A DNA stretch of 11,834 nt from JAJBWD01 sp041670885 (GTDB lineage: Bacteria > Bacillota > Clostridia > Clostridiales > Clostridiaceae). Below, in pieces: positions 1 to 6,817 of this stretch. The number at the start of each line of letters is the position of its first letter. Positions within the stretch are counted from its first letter, which is position 1. The notes under the pieces are model-generated. The model was given only the letters and a program-made list of their open reading frames with translations, was not told the DNA's origin and searched no databases. Both the position numbers and the translations under genes were made by a program. The DNA is taken from positions 1 to 11,834 of the forward strand of contig JBAXYJ010000077.1 of the NCBI GenBank assembly GCA_041670885.1, in the 5' to 3' direction.

Positions 1-1
1 A

Positions 2-292
2 AATGATATAATTACGCCTTTGTTTGGACTTTTTTTGGGAGGGACGGACCTTTCAGAACAATCATACCCACTTCATTCAATAACAGGCAAAATTATACCG
101 CTAAAATATGGGATGTTCATTCAAACAACTATTGATTTTTTAATTATCGCCTTTTCTTTATTTATCATTATTAAAGCTATAAATAAATTCAAGAAAAAGA
201 AAGAAGAAAAACAAGCAGTGATGCCGGAGCCTTCAAAAGAGGAAGAGCTTCTCTCTGAAATAAGAGATATATTGAAGGAAAAACAGCAATGA
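2..292 (+). CDS. mscL: Large-conductance mechanosensitive channel MscL, 3' part (5' end outside window)
   Basis: The reading frame is open from the first bases of the window and reads NDIITPLFGLFLGGTDLS, the conserved segment after the first transmembrane helix of MscL, so the N-terminal third lies upstream of the window and the TTG at 20 is not the start. It continues with the second transmembrane helix (FIQTTIDFLIIAFSLFIIIKAI), a basic cluster (KFKKKKEEK) and the C-terminal cytoplasmic helix ending EEELLSEIRDILKEKQQ, all typical of the family. MscL is a homopentameric inner-membrane pore that opens under membrane tension to release osmolytes during hypo-osmotic shock. Its TGA stop overlaps the ATG of the next gene (ATGA at 289-292), so the two are probably translationally coupled. 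Assignment is confident although only about 96 codons are visible. Confidence 0.93.
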   Translation, partial: NDIITPLFGLFLGGTDLSEQSYPLHSITGKIIPLKYGMFIQTTIDFLIIAFSLFIIIKAINKFKKKKEEKQAVMPEPSKEEELLSEIRDILKEKQQ

Positions 293-966
293 AGCAGGGA
301 TATGCTCCAATTTTAAATTCAATTCTATTTAAGGGACTAAACGAAGAAAAAATTTCTGAAGAAATCAGCAGAATAAATTATACTATCAGGGAATATTCAA
401 AGGATGAGATAATAGCTCTAGAGGATTCACCCTGCAAAAGTGTGGCAATTGTTTTAGAGGGAGAAATAGAACTGCAGAAGATATATGCCTCCGGAAAAGT
501 ATTTATACTAAGAAAACTTCAGGAAAGTGAAGTATTTGGAGAAGTGGTTGTTTTTTCAAACAGAAATACATACCCGGCAACAATAGTCTCGTCAACCAGT
601 TCAAAAATAGTGTTCTTAAGCAAGGAAGGAATTCTTAAGCTTTGCAGAATAGATGAGGAATTCTTAAATAATTTTATGAAGCTGATGTCATCAAAGATAT
701 TGACTTTAAACTCTAAGCTTAAAGAAATGTCATTTAAAAATATCAGAGAAAAGATTGCTAATTTTATTCTGGAAGAATATAAAAGCCAAAATAGCTTAAA
801 AATAAAGCTTAAAGATTCAAAGAAAAATATAGCTCTTAATTTAGGTATATTAAGGCCTTCCCTTTCCAGAGAACTTATTAAAATGAGAGAAGAAGGCATA
901 ATAAATTTTGACAGCAATTATATATATATATTAGATCTTGATAGAATTTATCAAATTTTAAATTAG
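289..966 (+). CDS. Crp/Fnr-family transcriptional regulator
   Basis: A 225-residue protein with Crp/Fnr layout: an N-terminal cyclic-nucleotide-type beta-roll (about residues 10-125, with VLEGEIELQ and FGEVVVFSN), a long dimerisation helix (about 125-150) and a C-terminal winged helix (about 150-220), whose recognition part is near KKNIALNLGILRPSLSREL. The position of the cAMP-contacting Arg of E. coli CRP appears to be Tyr (around residue 95), and there is no N-terminal cysteine cluster as in FNR, so neither cAMP nor an Fe-S cluster is supported; the effector is unknown. This resembles the many clostridial Crp/Fnr paralogues that respond to redox or other small signals. It overlaps mscL by 4 bp and so is presumably cotranscribed with it. 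A terminator hairpin begins at its stop codon. Regulatory targets cannot be read from the window. Confidence 0.88.
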   Translation: MKQGYAPILNSILFKGLNEEKISEEISRINYTIREYSKDEIIALEDSPCKSVAIVLEGEIELQKIYASGKVFILRKLQESEVFGEVVVFSNRNTYPATIVSSTSSKIVFLSKEGILKLCRIDEEFLNNFMKLMSSKILTLNSKLKEMSFKNIREKIANFILEEYKSQNSLKIKLKDSKKNIALNLGILRPSLSRELIKMREEGIINFDSNYIYILDLDRIYQILN

Positions 967-990
967 AAGGGAAATCCCTTCTTTTTATTT
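965..990 (+). terminator. Rho-independent terminator of mscL-crp unit
   Basis: A perfect 7-bp stem (AGAAGGG 965-971 / CCCTTCT 976-982) with an AAAT loop is followed by TTTTATTTT. The stem starts inside the TAG stop codon of the Crp/Fnr gene. On the other strand the tail is not T-rich, so it is mainly a plus-strand terminator, although it also lies downstream of the convergent pgeF. Confidence 0.88.
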
Positions 991-1021
991 TAATGCCTTA
1001 TTTCCTTAACATATTCCTCCG

Positions 1022-1849
1022 CTATTTTAGTCCAATTATTCCTGCCAGGCTGCCTCTTTTCCCATTGCTTCCTCTATGAGAAAATAAGAATTTGCTGTTA
1101 CATTTTGTACATACATCAGTAACTGTTATGTTTTTTTCATTTATTCCAGAATTAATCAATATAGCTTTGTTTATCTCCCATAAATCTATTTTATATTTAT
1201 CTTTTCCGTCATTTTTAATAAATGAATCTGTTTTAAATGGGAGACTTTTAAATTCCTCAGCTACCTCTGCTCCTACCTGGAAGCAGCAGGGGCCTATTGA
1301 AGGACCAATGCCAACTAATATATCTTCCTTCAATGAACCATACTTCATAAATCTATCAACCATTTTCCTGCCGATTTGAAGAACCGTCCCTCTCCAGCCT
1401 GAGTGAGCAATTGCTGCTACTCTTTTTACAGGATCTAAAAAGTAAATTGGTACACAGTCAGCAAACAGCCCTACAAGAAAGATTCCGGGCACATTTGTAA
1501 TAAGACCGTCAACGCTGTCATAGTCCTTATCCCTTATCATTCCTTTTCCCCTGTCACTGCTTTTTACCTCTCTTATTACGTCACCGTGAGTCTGAGAAGA
1601 AAATACAAGATTTTCATAATTTATGCCCAGGGCTTCAGAAAATAATTTATAATTTTCTGAAACATTGCCAGAATCGTCACCTCTGTTAAAGCCTAAATTC
1701 ATAGATTCATATATACCGGAGCTTACTCCTCCCAGCCTTGTGCTGAATCCATGAACCAGAAAGCTGTATTTATTGAAACCGGGAAATGTTAAATAATAAA
1801 CCTGTCCCTTATTATCTATATTTAAGTTTTTTGTTTTTATATCAATCAC
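1022..1849 (-). CDS. pgeF: Peptidoglycan editing factor PgeF (YlmD/YfiH, multicopper-oxidase-like laccase-domain family)
   Basis: A 275-residue protein with all hallmarks of the YfiH/YlmD/LACC1 family: HGFSTRLGGVSSGIYESMN near residue 33, SSQTHGD (His88), FADCVP (Cys132), AHSGWRGT (His149), GIGPSIGPCC and a C-terminal HRG...KRG...I segment. The two His and one Cys form the conserved metal/catalytic site. Bacterial members are known as peptidoglycan editing factors that keep L-Ser out of the stem peptide, and purified homologues act on purine nucleosides (phosphorylase/adenosine deaminase); cytoplasmic. The start is GTG at 1849, preceded by AGGTGAT six bases upstream; an ATG 12 bases further up hits a stop at once. 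It lies 54 bp after the DUF4130-like gene on the same strand, so readthrough is likely, but a TATAAT at 1883-1888 (minus) without a clear -35 may give extra transcription. No strong own terminator was found. Confidence 0.93.
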   Translation of the reverse strand: MIDIKTKNLNIDNKGQVYYLTFPGFNKYSFLVHGFSTRLGGVSSGIYESMNLGFNRGDDSGNVSENYKLFSEALGINYENLVFSSQTHGDVIREVKSSDRGKGMIRDKDYDSVDGLITNVPGIFLVGLFADCVPIYFLDPVKRVAAIAHSGWRGTVLQIGRKMVDRFMKYGSLKEDILVGIGPSIGPCCFQVGAEVAEEFKSLPFKTDSFIKNDGKDKYKIDLWEINKAILINSGINEKNITVTDVCTKCNSKFLFSHRGSNGKRGSLAGIIGLK

Positions 1850-1903
1850 TATATCACCTGCATTTTTGTAAATCCTATTTCCATTATACTAAATAAGCTT
1901 CAG

Positions 1904-2644
1904 CTATTCCATCATTTCAGTCATATGCTTCCAATACCTTTGGGGCATATGGTTTTTCTGCAGCTTTTCGTTTTTTCTTTCATTAATTGAAATGGATTTA
2001 AAATAGTTTCTCCATAATTTTTCGTAAAATACCTGGTCACTTTTATTTATAAGCTTCTCTCCTTCTTCTCTGGTAAAGGGAATTATCATCCATTCCTTCT
2101 TATTATATATAGCTGCCTCATTTCTTTTTAAATCATGAATTATGAAATTCTGATCCGGAAGCCTGGTTTTAAAGTGATTAGTTATTATAGGAAGAACGTA
2201 GTGGTCAGGCTCTATGGATGAGTAATATAAGTTATTTATATTTTTAAATCTAATAAACTCCAGCATTCTTAAAGCTTCCTTTGATACCTTTTCTCTAAGC
2301 TGACGGATACTCATAACTATTTCGTTATTATGATATAAATCTGTTCTGGGACCCAGCTTAAAGGCCAGCTTTATATATTTCAGAATAAGAGTATCGCAGT
2401 CTTTTGCCTCTGATAGATAAACATAGTAAATATTTTTAAGGGAGTGTTCTGAAACTTTTTCTTTTAAAGCCATATAAACTTTTCTGTATTTATCCATATC
2501 AGTCTCTATATGCTCTTCCTGATAAATAAAATTAGGCTTATATATTAAAGCTTTCTCTATTTTATCCGGCATTTCTATATAATAAGCTTCATATACGCAG
2601 GTTAAAAGTCCTGAAAAACTTCCATCATAAGTAAAACACTTCAT
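1904..2644 (-). CDS. DUF4130/TIGR03915-type probable DNA repair partner of the radical SAM protein
   Basis: A 246-residue soluble protein starting MKCFTYDGSFSGLLTCVYEAY, the N-terminal signature of the TIGR03915 family (probable DNA metabolism protein, DUF4130 in its C-terminal half). The second half has EALRMLEFIRF followed by IEPDHYVLPIITNHFKTR and FIIHDLKRNEAAIYN, as in other members. Family members are encoded next to TIGR03916 radical SAM proteins, and in many bacteria are fused to a uracil-DNA-glycosylase-like domain, which is why a DNA repair or base-modification role is suspected; here there is no glycosylase extension. Biochemistry is unknown. ATG start with AGGAGGAG just upstream, only 15 bp after the radical SAM gene, so the two form one operon. 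The product has no membrane segment and ends with a basic C-terminal stretch. The family assignment is from memory of sequence signatures. Confidence 0.85.
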   Translation of the reverse strand: MKCFTYDGSFSGLLTCVYEAYYIEMPDKIEKALIYKPNFIYQEEHIETDMDKYRKVYMALKEKVSEHSLKNIYYVYLSEAKDCDTLILKYIKLAFKLGPRTDLYHNNEIVMSIRQLREKVSKEALRMLEFIRFKNINNLYYSSIEPDHYVLPIITNHFKTRLPDQNFIIHDLKRNEAAIYNKKEWMIIPFTREEGEKLINKSDQVFYEKLWRNYFKSISINERKNEKLQKNHMPQRYWKHMTEMME

Positions 2645-2659
2645 ACTCTCCTCCTGAAT

Positions 2660-3895
2660 TTAAAAAAAGCTAATCTGCTGATACATATTTTCCTGAAATC
2701 CTAAGCTGAGCCTATCCTTTAAAAGGGCTTCCCGGAAGGAGAACTCCCCTCTCCATTTACCATTGCAGGTTATAAAATATTTTGCCCTTTTCATCACTAC
2801 TCCCAGCTTTTTTAGATCATCATAGTCAATTCCTGATACTGTTCTTGCCTGAATTATCCGCTCTGCTGACTTTAATCCAATTCCTGGAACTCTGATGAGA
2901 GATTTTAAGGAAGCTTTATTTATCTCTAAAGGAAATTTTTCTATATTTCTTATAGCCCAATCTGCCTTTGGGTCCATACTTATGTTTAGGTTTGGGTTAT
3001 TTTCATCTAAAAGCTCCTTTGCTTTAAAGCCATAAAACCTGAGAAGCCAGTCTGCCTGATAAAGCCTGTGCTCCCTAATTAAAGGGGCTCTTAGAATTCC
3101 ATTTAGCTTAGGACTGTTTGATACCGGAACATATGCTGAATAATATACTCTTTTTAATTTGTACGATTCATACAGGTTTTCTGCCATATTCATAATGCTA
3201 AGATCACTGTCGGGAGTTGCTCCAATAATAAGCTGGGTGCTTTGACCTGCAGGAACAAATTTGGGAGTGCTTTTATATAAAACCAGATCCTTTTTATTAT
3301 TAATTATACTATTTTTAATTAATTTCATAGGATTAAATATTGAATCCTGGTTTTTTTGAGGAGCCAATAGCTTCAAACTCTCTCTTGATGGCAGCTCAAT
3401 ATTTACGCTAATTCTGTCTGCATAAAGACCAGCGGTATGAATTAATTTTTCATCTGCTCCGGGTATTGCCTTTAGATGAATGTATCCGTTAAATCTGTAA
3501 TCTTCCCTTAAAATTCTTACAGTCCTTATTAAAAGCTCCATAGTATAGTTTGGATTTTTAAATACAGCTGAGCTTAAAAAAAGTCCCTCTATATAATTTC
3601 TTCTATAAAAATTAATGGTAAGGTCTGCTGCCTCTTCAGGAGTAAAGGCAGCTCTTTCTACATCGTTTGATATCCTGTTTATGCAGTATGCACAGTCATA
3701 AGAACAATAATTTGTCAGCAGGATTTTAAGAAGAGAAATGCACCTGCCATCAGAGGAAAAGGAATGGCATAATCCGCTTTTAAATGAATTTCCTATGCCG
3801 CCTTCAGTATTTTGTCTTGTACCCCCTGAAGAAGAGCAGGATACATCATATTTGGCAGCTGCAGATAATATTCTTAATTTTTCATTAATATCCAT
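2660..3895 (-). CDS. Putative DNA modification/repair radical SAM protein with C-terminal helix-hairpin-helix (TIGR03916-like)
   Basis: A 411-residue protein. The radical SAM cluster motif is Cys64-x3-Cys68-x2-Cys71 in LLTNYCSYDCAYCINR, for a [4Fe-4S] cluster that cleaves S-adenosylmethionine. Extra cysteines upstream (Cys20, Cys43, Cys52) lie in a conserved Ser/Gly-rich N-terminus (SCSSSGGTR, GLCHSFSSDGRC). A central TIM-barrel part (about 55-300) is followed by a helix-hairpin-helix DNA-binding motif (LIRVPGIGLKSAERII, about residue 335-350). This layout matches TIGR03916, a family whose substrate is unknown but which is consistently paired with the DUF4130-like protein, as here 15 bp downstream. 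ATG start with GGAGGGTGT just upstream. A near-consensus promoter carrying a LexA-like operator lies directly upstream. Whether it repairs a lesion or installs a modified base cannot be told. Confidence 0.9.
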   Translation of the reverse strand: MDINEKLRILSAAAKYDVSCSSSGGTRQNTEGGIGNSFKSGLCHSFSSDGRCISLLKILLTNYCSYDCAYCINRISNDVERAAFTPEEAADLTINFYRRNYIEGLFLSSAVFKNPNYTMELLIRTVRILREDYRFNGYIHLKAIPGADEKLIHTAGLYADRISVNIELPSRESLKLLAPQKNQDSIFNPMKLIKNSIINNKKDLVLYKSTPKFVPAGQSTQLIIGATPDSDLSIMNMAENLYESYKLKRVYYSAYVPVSNSPKLNGILRAPLIREHRLYQADWLLRFYGFKAKELLDENNPNLNISMDPKADWAIRNIEKFPLEINKASLKSLIRVPGIGLKSAERIIQARTVSGIDYDDLKKLGVVMKRAKYFITCNGKWRGEFSFREALLKDRLSLGFQENMYQQISFF

Positions 3896-3939
3896 ACACC
3901 CTCCGAAATAAATTAAAGTTATTGAGTTTATCTATAATG

Positions 3940-3968
3940 ATTATACCAAACACACGTTCTTTTGTAAA
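3940..3968 (-). promoter_or_regulatory. Sigma-A-type promoter of the radical SAM operon
   Basis: On the minus strand TTTACA (3968-3963) is separated by exactly 17 bases from TATAAT (3945-3940). Transcription would start near 3933, giving a leader of about 37 nt before the ATG at 3895. The match to the vegetative consensus is close, and the spacer contains the LexA-like palindrome. Confidence 0.75.
3947..3960 (-). promoter_or_regulatory. Candidate LexA (SOS) operator in the promoter spacer
   Basis: The minus strand reads AGAACGTGTGTTTG. Compared with the Bacillus-type LexA box CGAACRNRYGTTYC, all positions agree except the outermost base on each side; the core is GAAC-N4-GTTT. It sits between -35 and -10, where bound LexA would block RNA polymerase. 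The gene controlled is a suspected DNA repair enzyme, which makes the site more credible. LexA itself is not in the window. Confidence 0.6.
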
Positions 3969-3997
3969 ACATATTTCTTGTATATTTAACACCTAAA

Positions 3998-4027
3998 TAA
4001 AAAATAAAAAAGACAGCCTAGCTGTCT
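3998..4027 (-). terminator. Terminator of the recombinase-domain/VOC operon
   Basis: A perfect 7-bp stem (AGACAGC / GCTGTCT, 4011-4017 and 4021-4027) with a 3-base loop is followed on the minus strand by a long T-rich tract (TTTTTTATTTTTTATTT). It lies 30 bp after the VOC gene stop and insulates the radical SAM promoter. Confidence 0.88.
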
Positions 4028-4057
4028 AAAATGGTCCTTAAAATTATATATAACTGT

Positions 4058-4420
4058 TTAAAATATTTTTGAGTAAGCCTCAATATGGTTTCCTTCAGAA
4101 TCTTCAAATTCCAAAACATAGCTGTCATTTATTTTTGTAAGAGGAAATACAATTTTAGAATTTAACTTATTTAGCTTTTCCATAAGTTTATTCATATCAT
4201 TAACATTAAAACTTGGCAGACAGTTATTCCCCCAGCTTTTCTTTTCATTAACTTTTTCGTTATTGAAAAGGCAGAATCTAAATCCATTAATATTAAATAT
4301 ACTAAATACCTGATCATAAGTATCCGGATTAATATTCAAAAGCCTCTTATAAAAATCTACTGCCCTGTCCATATTATTAACACAAATATATAGTGAGTTT
4401 AAATTAAATTCCAATTCCAT
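4058..4420 (-). CDS. VOC-superfamily (glyoxalase/bleomycin-resistance-like) protein
   Basis: A 120-residue single-module protein with the VOC pattern: LYICVNNMDRAVDFYKRLL at the start (first beta-alpha unit), a central FSIFNINGFRFCLF hairpin, then FNVNDMNKLMEKL (second beta-alpha unit) and the terminal LEFEDSEGNHIEAYS. The usual C-terminal metal-ligand Glu is present (HIEAY, Glu114), but the first-strand His expected in glyoxalase I is Tyr/Ile (LYICV) and no obvious second-module His is seen, so a canonical glyoxalase is unlikely; substrate unknown. I choose ATG at 4420 because AGGTG lies 6 bases upstream; a GTG at 4429 in the same frame is part of that ribosome site. It starts 13 bp after the recombinase-domain gene, so the two form an operon closed by the terminator at 3998-4027. 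Confidence 0.8.
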   Translation of the reverse strand: MELEFNLNSLYICVNNMDRAVDFYKRLLNINPDTYDQVFSIFNINGFRFCLFNNEKVNEKKSWGNNCLPSFNVNDMNKLMEKLNKLNSKIVFPLTKINDSYVLEFEDSEGNHIEAYSKIF

Positions 4421-4433
4421 ATGTATCACCTAT

Positions 4434-4892
4434 TTATTTTCTTTTATCGTTTAGTAATTTTACTGCTCGATTAAAATCCTCTTCCTCAACTATTTCATTA
4501 ACCACATTCTCATGATTTATTAAAATAAACCTGATAGAGCTTTTAGACCAGTCTTTGCCGCGGCTAGTTTTTATTTCTGAATATTTTAATTCATCAGCAA
4601 TTCCCTGAAGGCTTCTTCCTGACAGGTATAGATCATATATTTTTTCAATAACCAGCTTATTAGAATAAGCCTTTCTTCCTGCATTTCGATTGTTTAATTT
4701 AATTTCTGAACTTTCCAGCTGCTGCTTTAAATTATATATTTCATTAAGCAGCTTATCATTTCCTTCTTTATATTCTTCTTTCATCTCATTTATTTGAGAA
4801 TTAAGCTTATTTATCTCTTTGCTGTAGCATTCATTCATAGCTTTCAGCATTGCTATCTGGTCTTGAAGGGACTTCATTGTTACTATTGCCAT
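4434..4892 (-). CDS. Small coiled-coil protein with a serine-recombinase 'Recombinase'-domain-like C-terminus
   Basis: A 152-residue protein in two parts. Residues about 5-65 are rich in Glu, Lys, Asn and Leu in heptad-like spacing (coiled coil). Residues about 72-150 (GRKAYSNKLVIEKIYDLYLSGRSLQGIADEL, then KTSRGKDWSKSSIRFILINHENV) resemble the helical DNA-binding Recombinase region of large serine recombinases: 'G-S-x-x-x-IA-x-x-L ... T-x-R-G-x-x-W-S-x-x-x-I-x-x-I-L-x-N'. There is no resolvase catalytic domain with its nucleophilic Ser, so it cannot be an active recombinase; it is either a stand-alone DNA-binding protein or a domesticated remnant. ATG with GGAGG 7 bases upstream. A good promoter is directly upstream, with an 8-bp inverted repeat around it that could be an operator for autoregulation. 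Confidence 0.75.
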   Translation of the reverse strand: MAIVTMKSLQDQIAMLKAMNECYSKEINKLNSQINEMKEEYKEGNDKLLNEIYNLKQQLESSEIKLNNRNAGRKAYSNKLVIEKIYDLYLSGRSLQGIADELKYSEIKTSRGKDWSKSSIRFILINHENVVNEIVEEEDFNRAVKLLNDKRK

Positions 4893-4927
4893 ATATAGCC
4901 TCCATAAGATACAACTGTTCTTAATTT

Positions 4928-4956
4928 AGTATACCTTATGGATAAATATAGTTCAA
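4928..4956 (-). promoter_or_regulatory. Promoter of the recombinase-domain/VOC operon
   Basis: On the minus strand TTGAAC (4956-4951) and TATACT (4933-4928) are 17 bases apart, close to the vegetative consensus. An 8-bp inverted repeat, TCCATAAG (4901-4908) and CTTATGGA (4935-4942), has one arm in the spacer next to the -10 and the other overlapping the Shine-Dalgarno site, with about 26 bases between. Confidence 0.65.
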
Positions 4957-5054
4957 TTATTAATTATTAAACTTACATTCTAAGCATAAGATTATTTATT
5001 ATTCATATAATGCTAAGCAGAATTTTTGACAGTGAAGTATTGAAATTATTTTTT

Positions 5055-5109
5055 TAAATAAAAAAGGATATCTCACCATAAAAATTACTTTTATTATGAG
5101 ATACCCTTT
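5055..5109 (-). terminator. Strong terminator downstream of cstA
   Basis: A 13-bp stem (5063-5075 with 5097-5109, one G-U pair) carries an inner A/T stem and is followed on the minus strand by TTTTTTATTTAAAAAAA. It begins about 50 bp after the cstA stop codon. Confidence 0.88.
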
Positions 5110-5161
5110 ATTGCTATTTTATGTCAGCAGAAATTACTAATATGTGTAAATTTATTCTACC

Positions 5162-6805
5162 TTAATTAGCTTTCATTTCCTTACCTTTAGATTGAGGCTT
5201 ATTGCTAAATACTGAAATTGCTTCAATTATTAATACTATAGCAAGTACAAACAGTACTACTGCAAAGGTTCCAAGTATAAAATTCGGCTTTGCACCAAAT
5301 AGATACTGCTTCATCAGAAGAACAAGTGCTGTAAGAGTTACACCAAACATGAATATCATTGGGAGCAAAGTATTGATATACTTTCTTCCTGATTTTGCAA
5401 GCCAAGCTGATATTGCAAGTAGTGCAAGTCCTGCCAGAAGCTGATTTGCAGAACCAAATATTGGCCATATCTTTGCATATCCATATATTAATAATGCAGC
5501 TGATGCAAATACTGTTATGAATGTTGAAAAATAAATATTAGCAAAAGTCTTCTTAGCTGAAGCTGATGCATTATCAAAGAACTCCTGGAATATATATCTT
5601 CCTATTCTTGTTGCAGTATCCAGGCTTGTTAGTGCAAAGGCTGAGAAAGCAAGAATTACAAATACCTTACCAACTGCTACTGGTAATCCAAAGCTGTTCA
5701 TAAATACAGCCACACCACCAGCAAAAACTTGAGCAGGTGTTCCAGTAGATTTTGCTACATATCCAACTGCTATAAGAGCAATGATTGCTACAAGACCTTC
5801 TATAAGCATAGCTCCATAGCCGATTAGTTTAGCATCCGGTGCTTCTTTTGTAATCTGCTTTGAAGTTGTACCTGAGCTTACCAGTGAATGGAATCCGGAT
5901 ATTGCGCCGCAGGCAACTGTAACAAATAAGAATGGGAACAATGTCTGTCCTTTAACTGTAAATGATGTATAGGCTGCCAGCTGCATTGAAGGATGAGTTA
6001 TAACAATACCTACAACTGCTCCAATTAACATAGCATAAAGAAGGAAGGAGCAGAGATAGTCTCTTGGCTGAAGTAAAACCCAAACCGGAAGAATGGATGC
6101 CAGTGAAATATATATAAGCAGAAGAACATCCCATTGAACTTTTGTAAGCTTTATAATCGGGAATGCATAACCAATCCATATACATAAGAAAAGAAGCACA
6201 ACTCCAACAACTGTTGAAACTCCTATTGGAGCATTTTTCCTGTACACAAAGAAGCCAAATACCATAGCAAGTATAATGAATAATAATGAAGCAGTACCAG
6301 CTTGTGCACCAACCAGTGCTGTTGGTTTTGAAGCATCAAAGGCAAAGGTAGCAGCACAAATATCTGTGAATGCTGCAACTACCAGAATAAGAGTAACCCA
6401 GGCGAAAATATTAAATATCATCTTACCTCTTTCTCCTATATTAACCCTTATTATTTCGCCTATTGACTTACCATCATGTCTTATAGATGCTAATAAAGCA
6501 CCAAAGTCATGAACACCGCCTATAAATACACTTCCAAACAGTATCCATAAAAATACAGGAACCCAGCCAAAAACAGCAGCCAGGATTGGTCCTGTTATTG
6601 GGCCTGCGCCAGCAATTGAAGAAAAGTGATGGCCTAAAAGAATTCTGGCATCGGCAGGACAGTAGTCAACGTTGTCAAATTTTGTGTGAGCCGGAGTTTC
6701 CCTCTTAGGATCTACCCCCCACTGCTTTGCAAGGTATCCACCGTAAAGCACATAGGCAACAAGAAATACCACGATACCAATTAGTAATAATAGTAATGAG
6801 TTCAT
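5162..6805 (-). CDS. cstA: Carbon starvation CstA-family transporter
   Basis: A 547-residue, very hydrophobic integral membrane protein with many transmembrane helices along its whole length. Diagnostic CstA segments are GHHFSSIAGAGPITGP (about 58-73), GGVHDFGALLASIRHDGKSIGEI, SSGTTSKQITKEAPDAKLIGYGAMLIEG, and LDTATRIGRYIFQE, followed by the five-helix C-terminal part (GSANQLLAGLALLAISAWL). E. coli CstA and BtsT are pyruvate transporters and CstA was also linked to peptide uptake in starvation; this shorter form is usual in Firmicutes, and I infer uptake of pyruvate or a related small carbon source. The start is ATG with AAAGGAGG seven bases upstream. The gene follows the 169-residue protein by 12 bp, the Shine-Dalgarno overlapping that gene's stop, so they are cotranscribed. 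No two-component regulator of the BtsSR type is adjacent. Confidence 0.93.
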   Translation of the reverse strand: MNSLLLLLIGIVVFLVAYVLYGGYLAKQWGVDPKRETPAHTKFDNVDYCPADARILLGHHFSSIAGAGPITGPILAAVFGWVPVFLWILFGSVFIGGVHDFGALLASIRHDGKSIGEIIRVNIGERGKMIFNIFAWVTLILVVAAFTDICAATFAFDASKPTALVGAQAGTASLLFIILAMVFGFFVYRKNAPIGVSTVVGVVLLFLCIWIGYAFPIIKLTKVQWDVLLLIYISLASILPVWVLLQPRDYLCSFLLYAMLIGAVVGIVITHPSMQLAAYTSFTVKGQTLFPFLFVTVACGAISGFHSLVSSGTTSKQITKEAPDAKLIGYGAMLIEGLVAIIALIAVGYVAKSTGTPAQVFAGGVAVFMNSFGLPVAVGKVFVILAFSAFALTSLDTATRIGRYIFQEFFDNASASAKKTFANIYFSTFITVFASAALLIYGYAKIWPIFGSANQLLAGLALLAISAWLAKSGRKYINTLLPMIFMFGVTLTALVLLMKQYLFGAKPNFILGTFAVVLFVLAIVLIIEAISVFSNKPQSKGKEMKAN

Positions 6806-6817
6806 AAAAAGCCTCCT

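Noticed and set aside
980..1021. GGAGGAATATG plus four codons after the pgeF stop (minus strand)
   Set aside because: Good ribosome site but the frame ends after four codons (MLRK); chance or a lost gene, not a supportable feature.
1883..1888. Own promoter for pgeF (TATAAT on minus strand)
   Set aside because: The -35 region (TGGAAT at 17 bp) is poor, so it is only mentioned in the gene entry.
4909..4920. Second LexA-like site GAACAGTTGTAT downstream of the recombinase-domain gene's -10
   Set aside because: The right half GTAT does not fit GTTY and the inner bases disagree; too weak.
5202..6512. Several open frames of 77-81 codons within cstA on other frames
   Set aside because: Shadows of the cstA coding frame, with no ribosome sites and no recognisable motifs.
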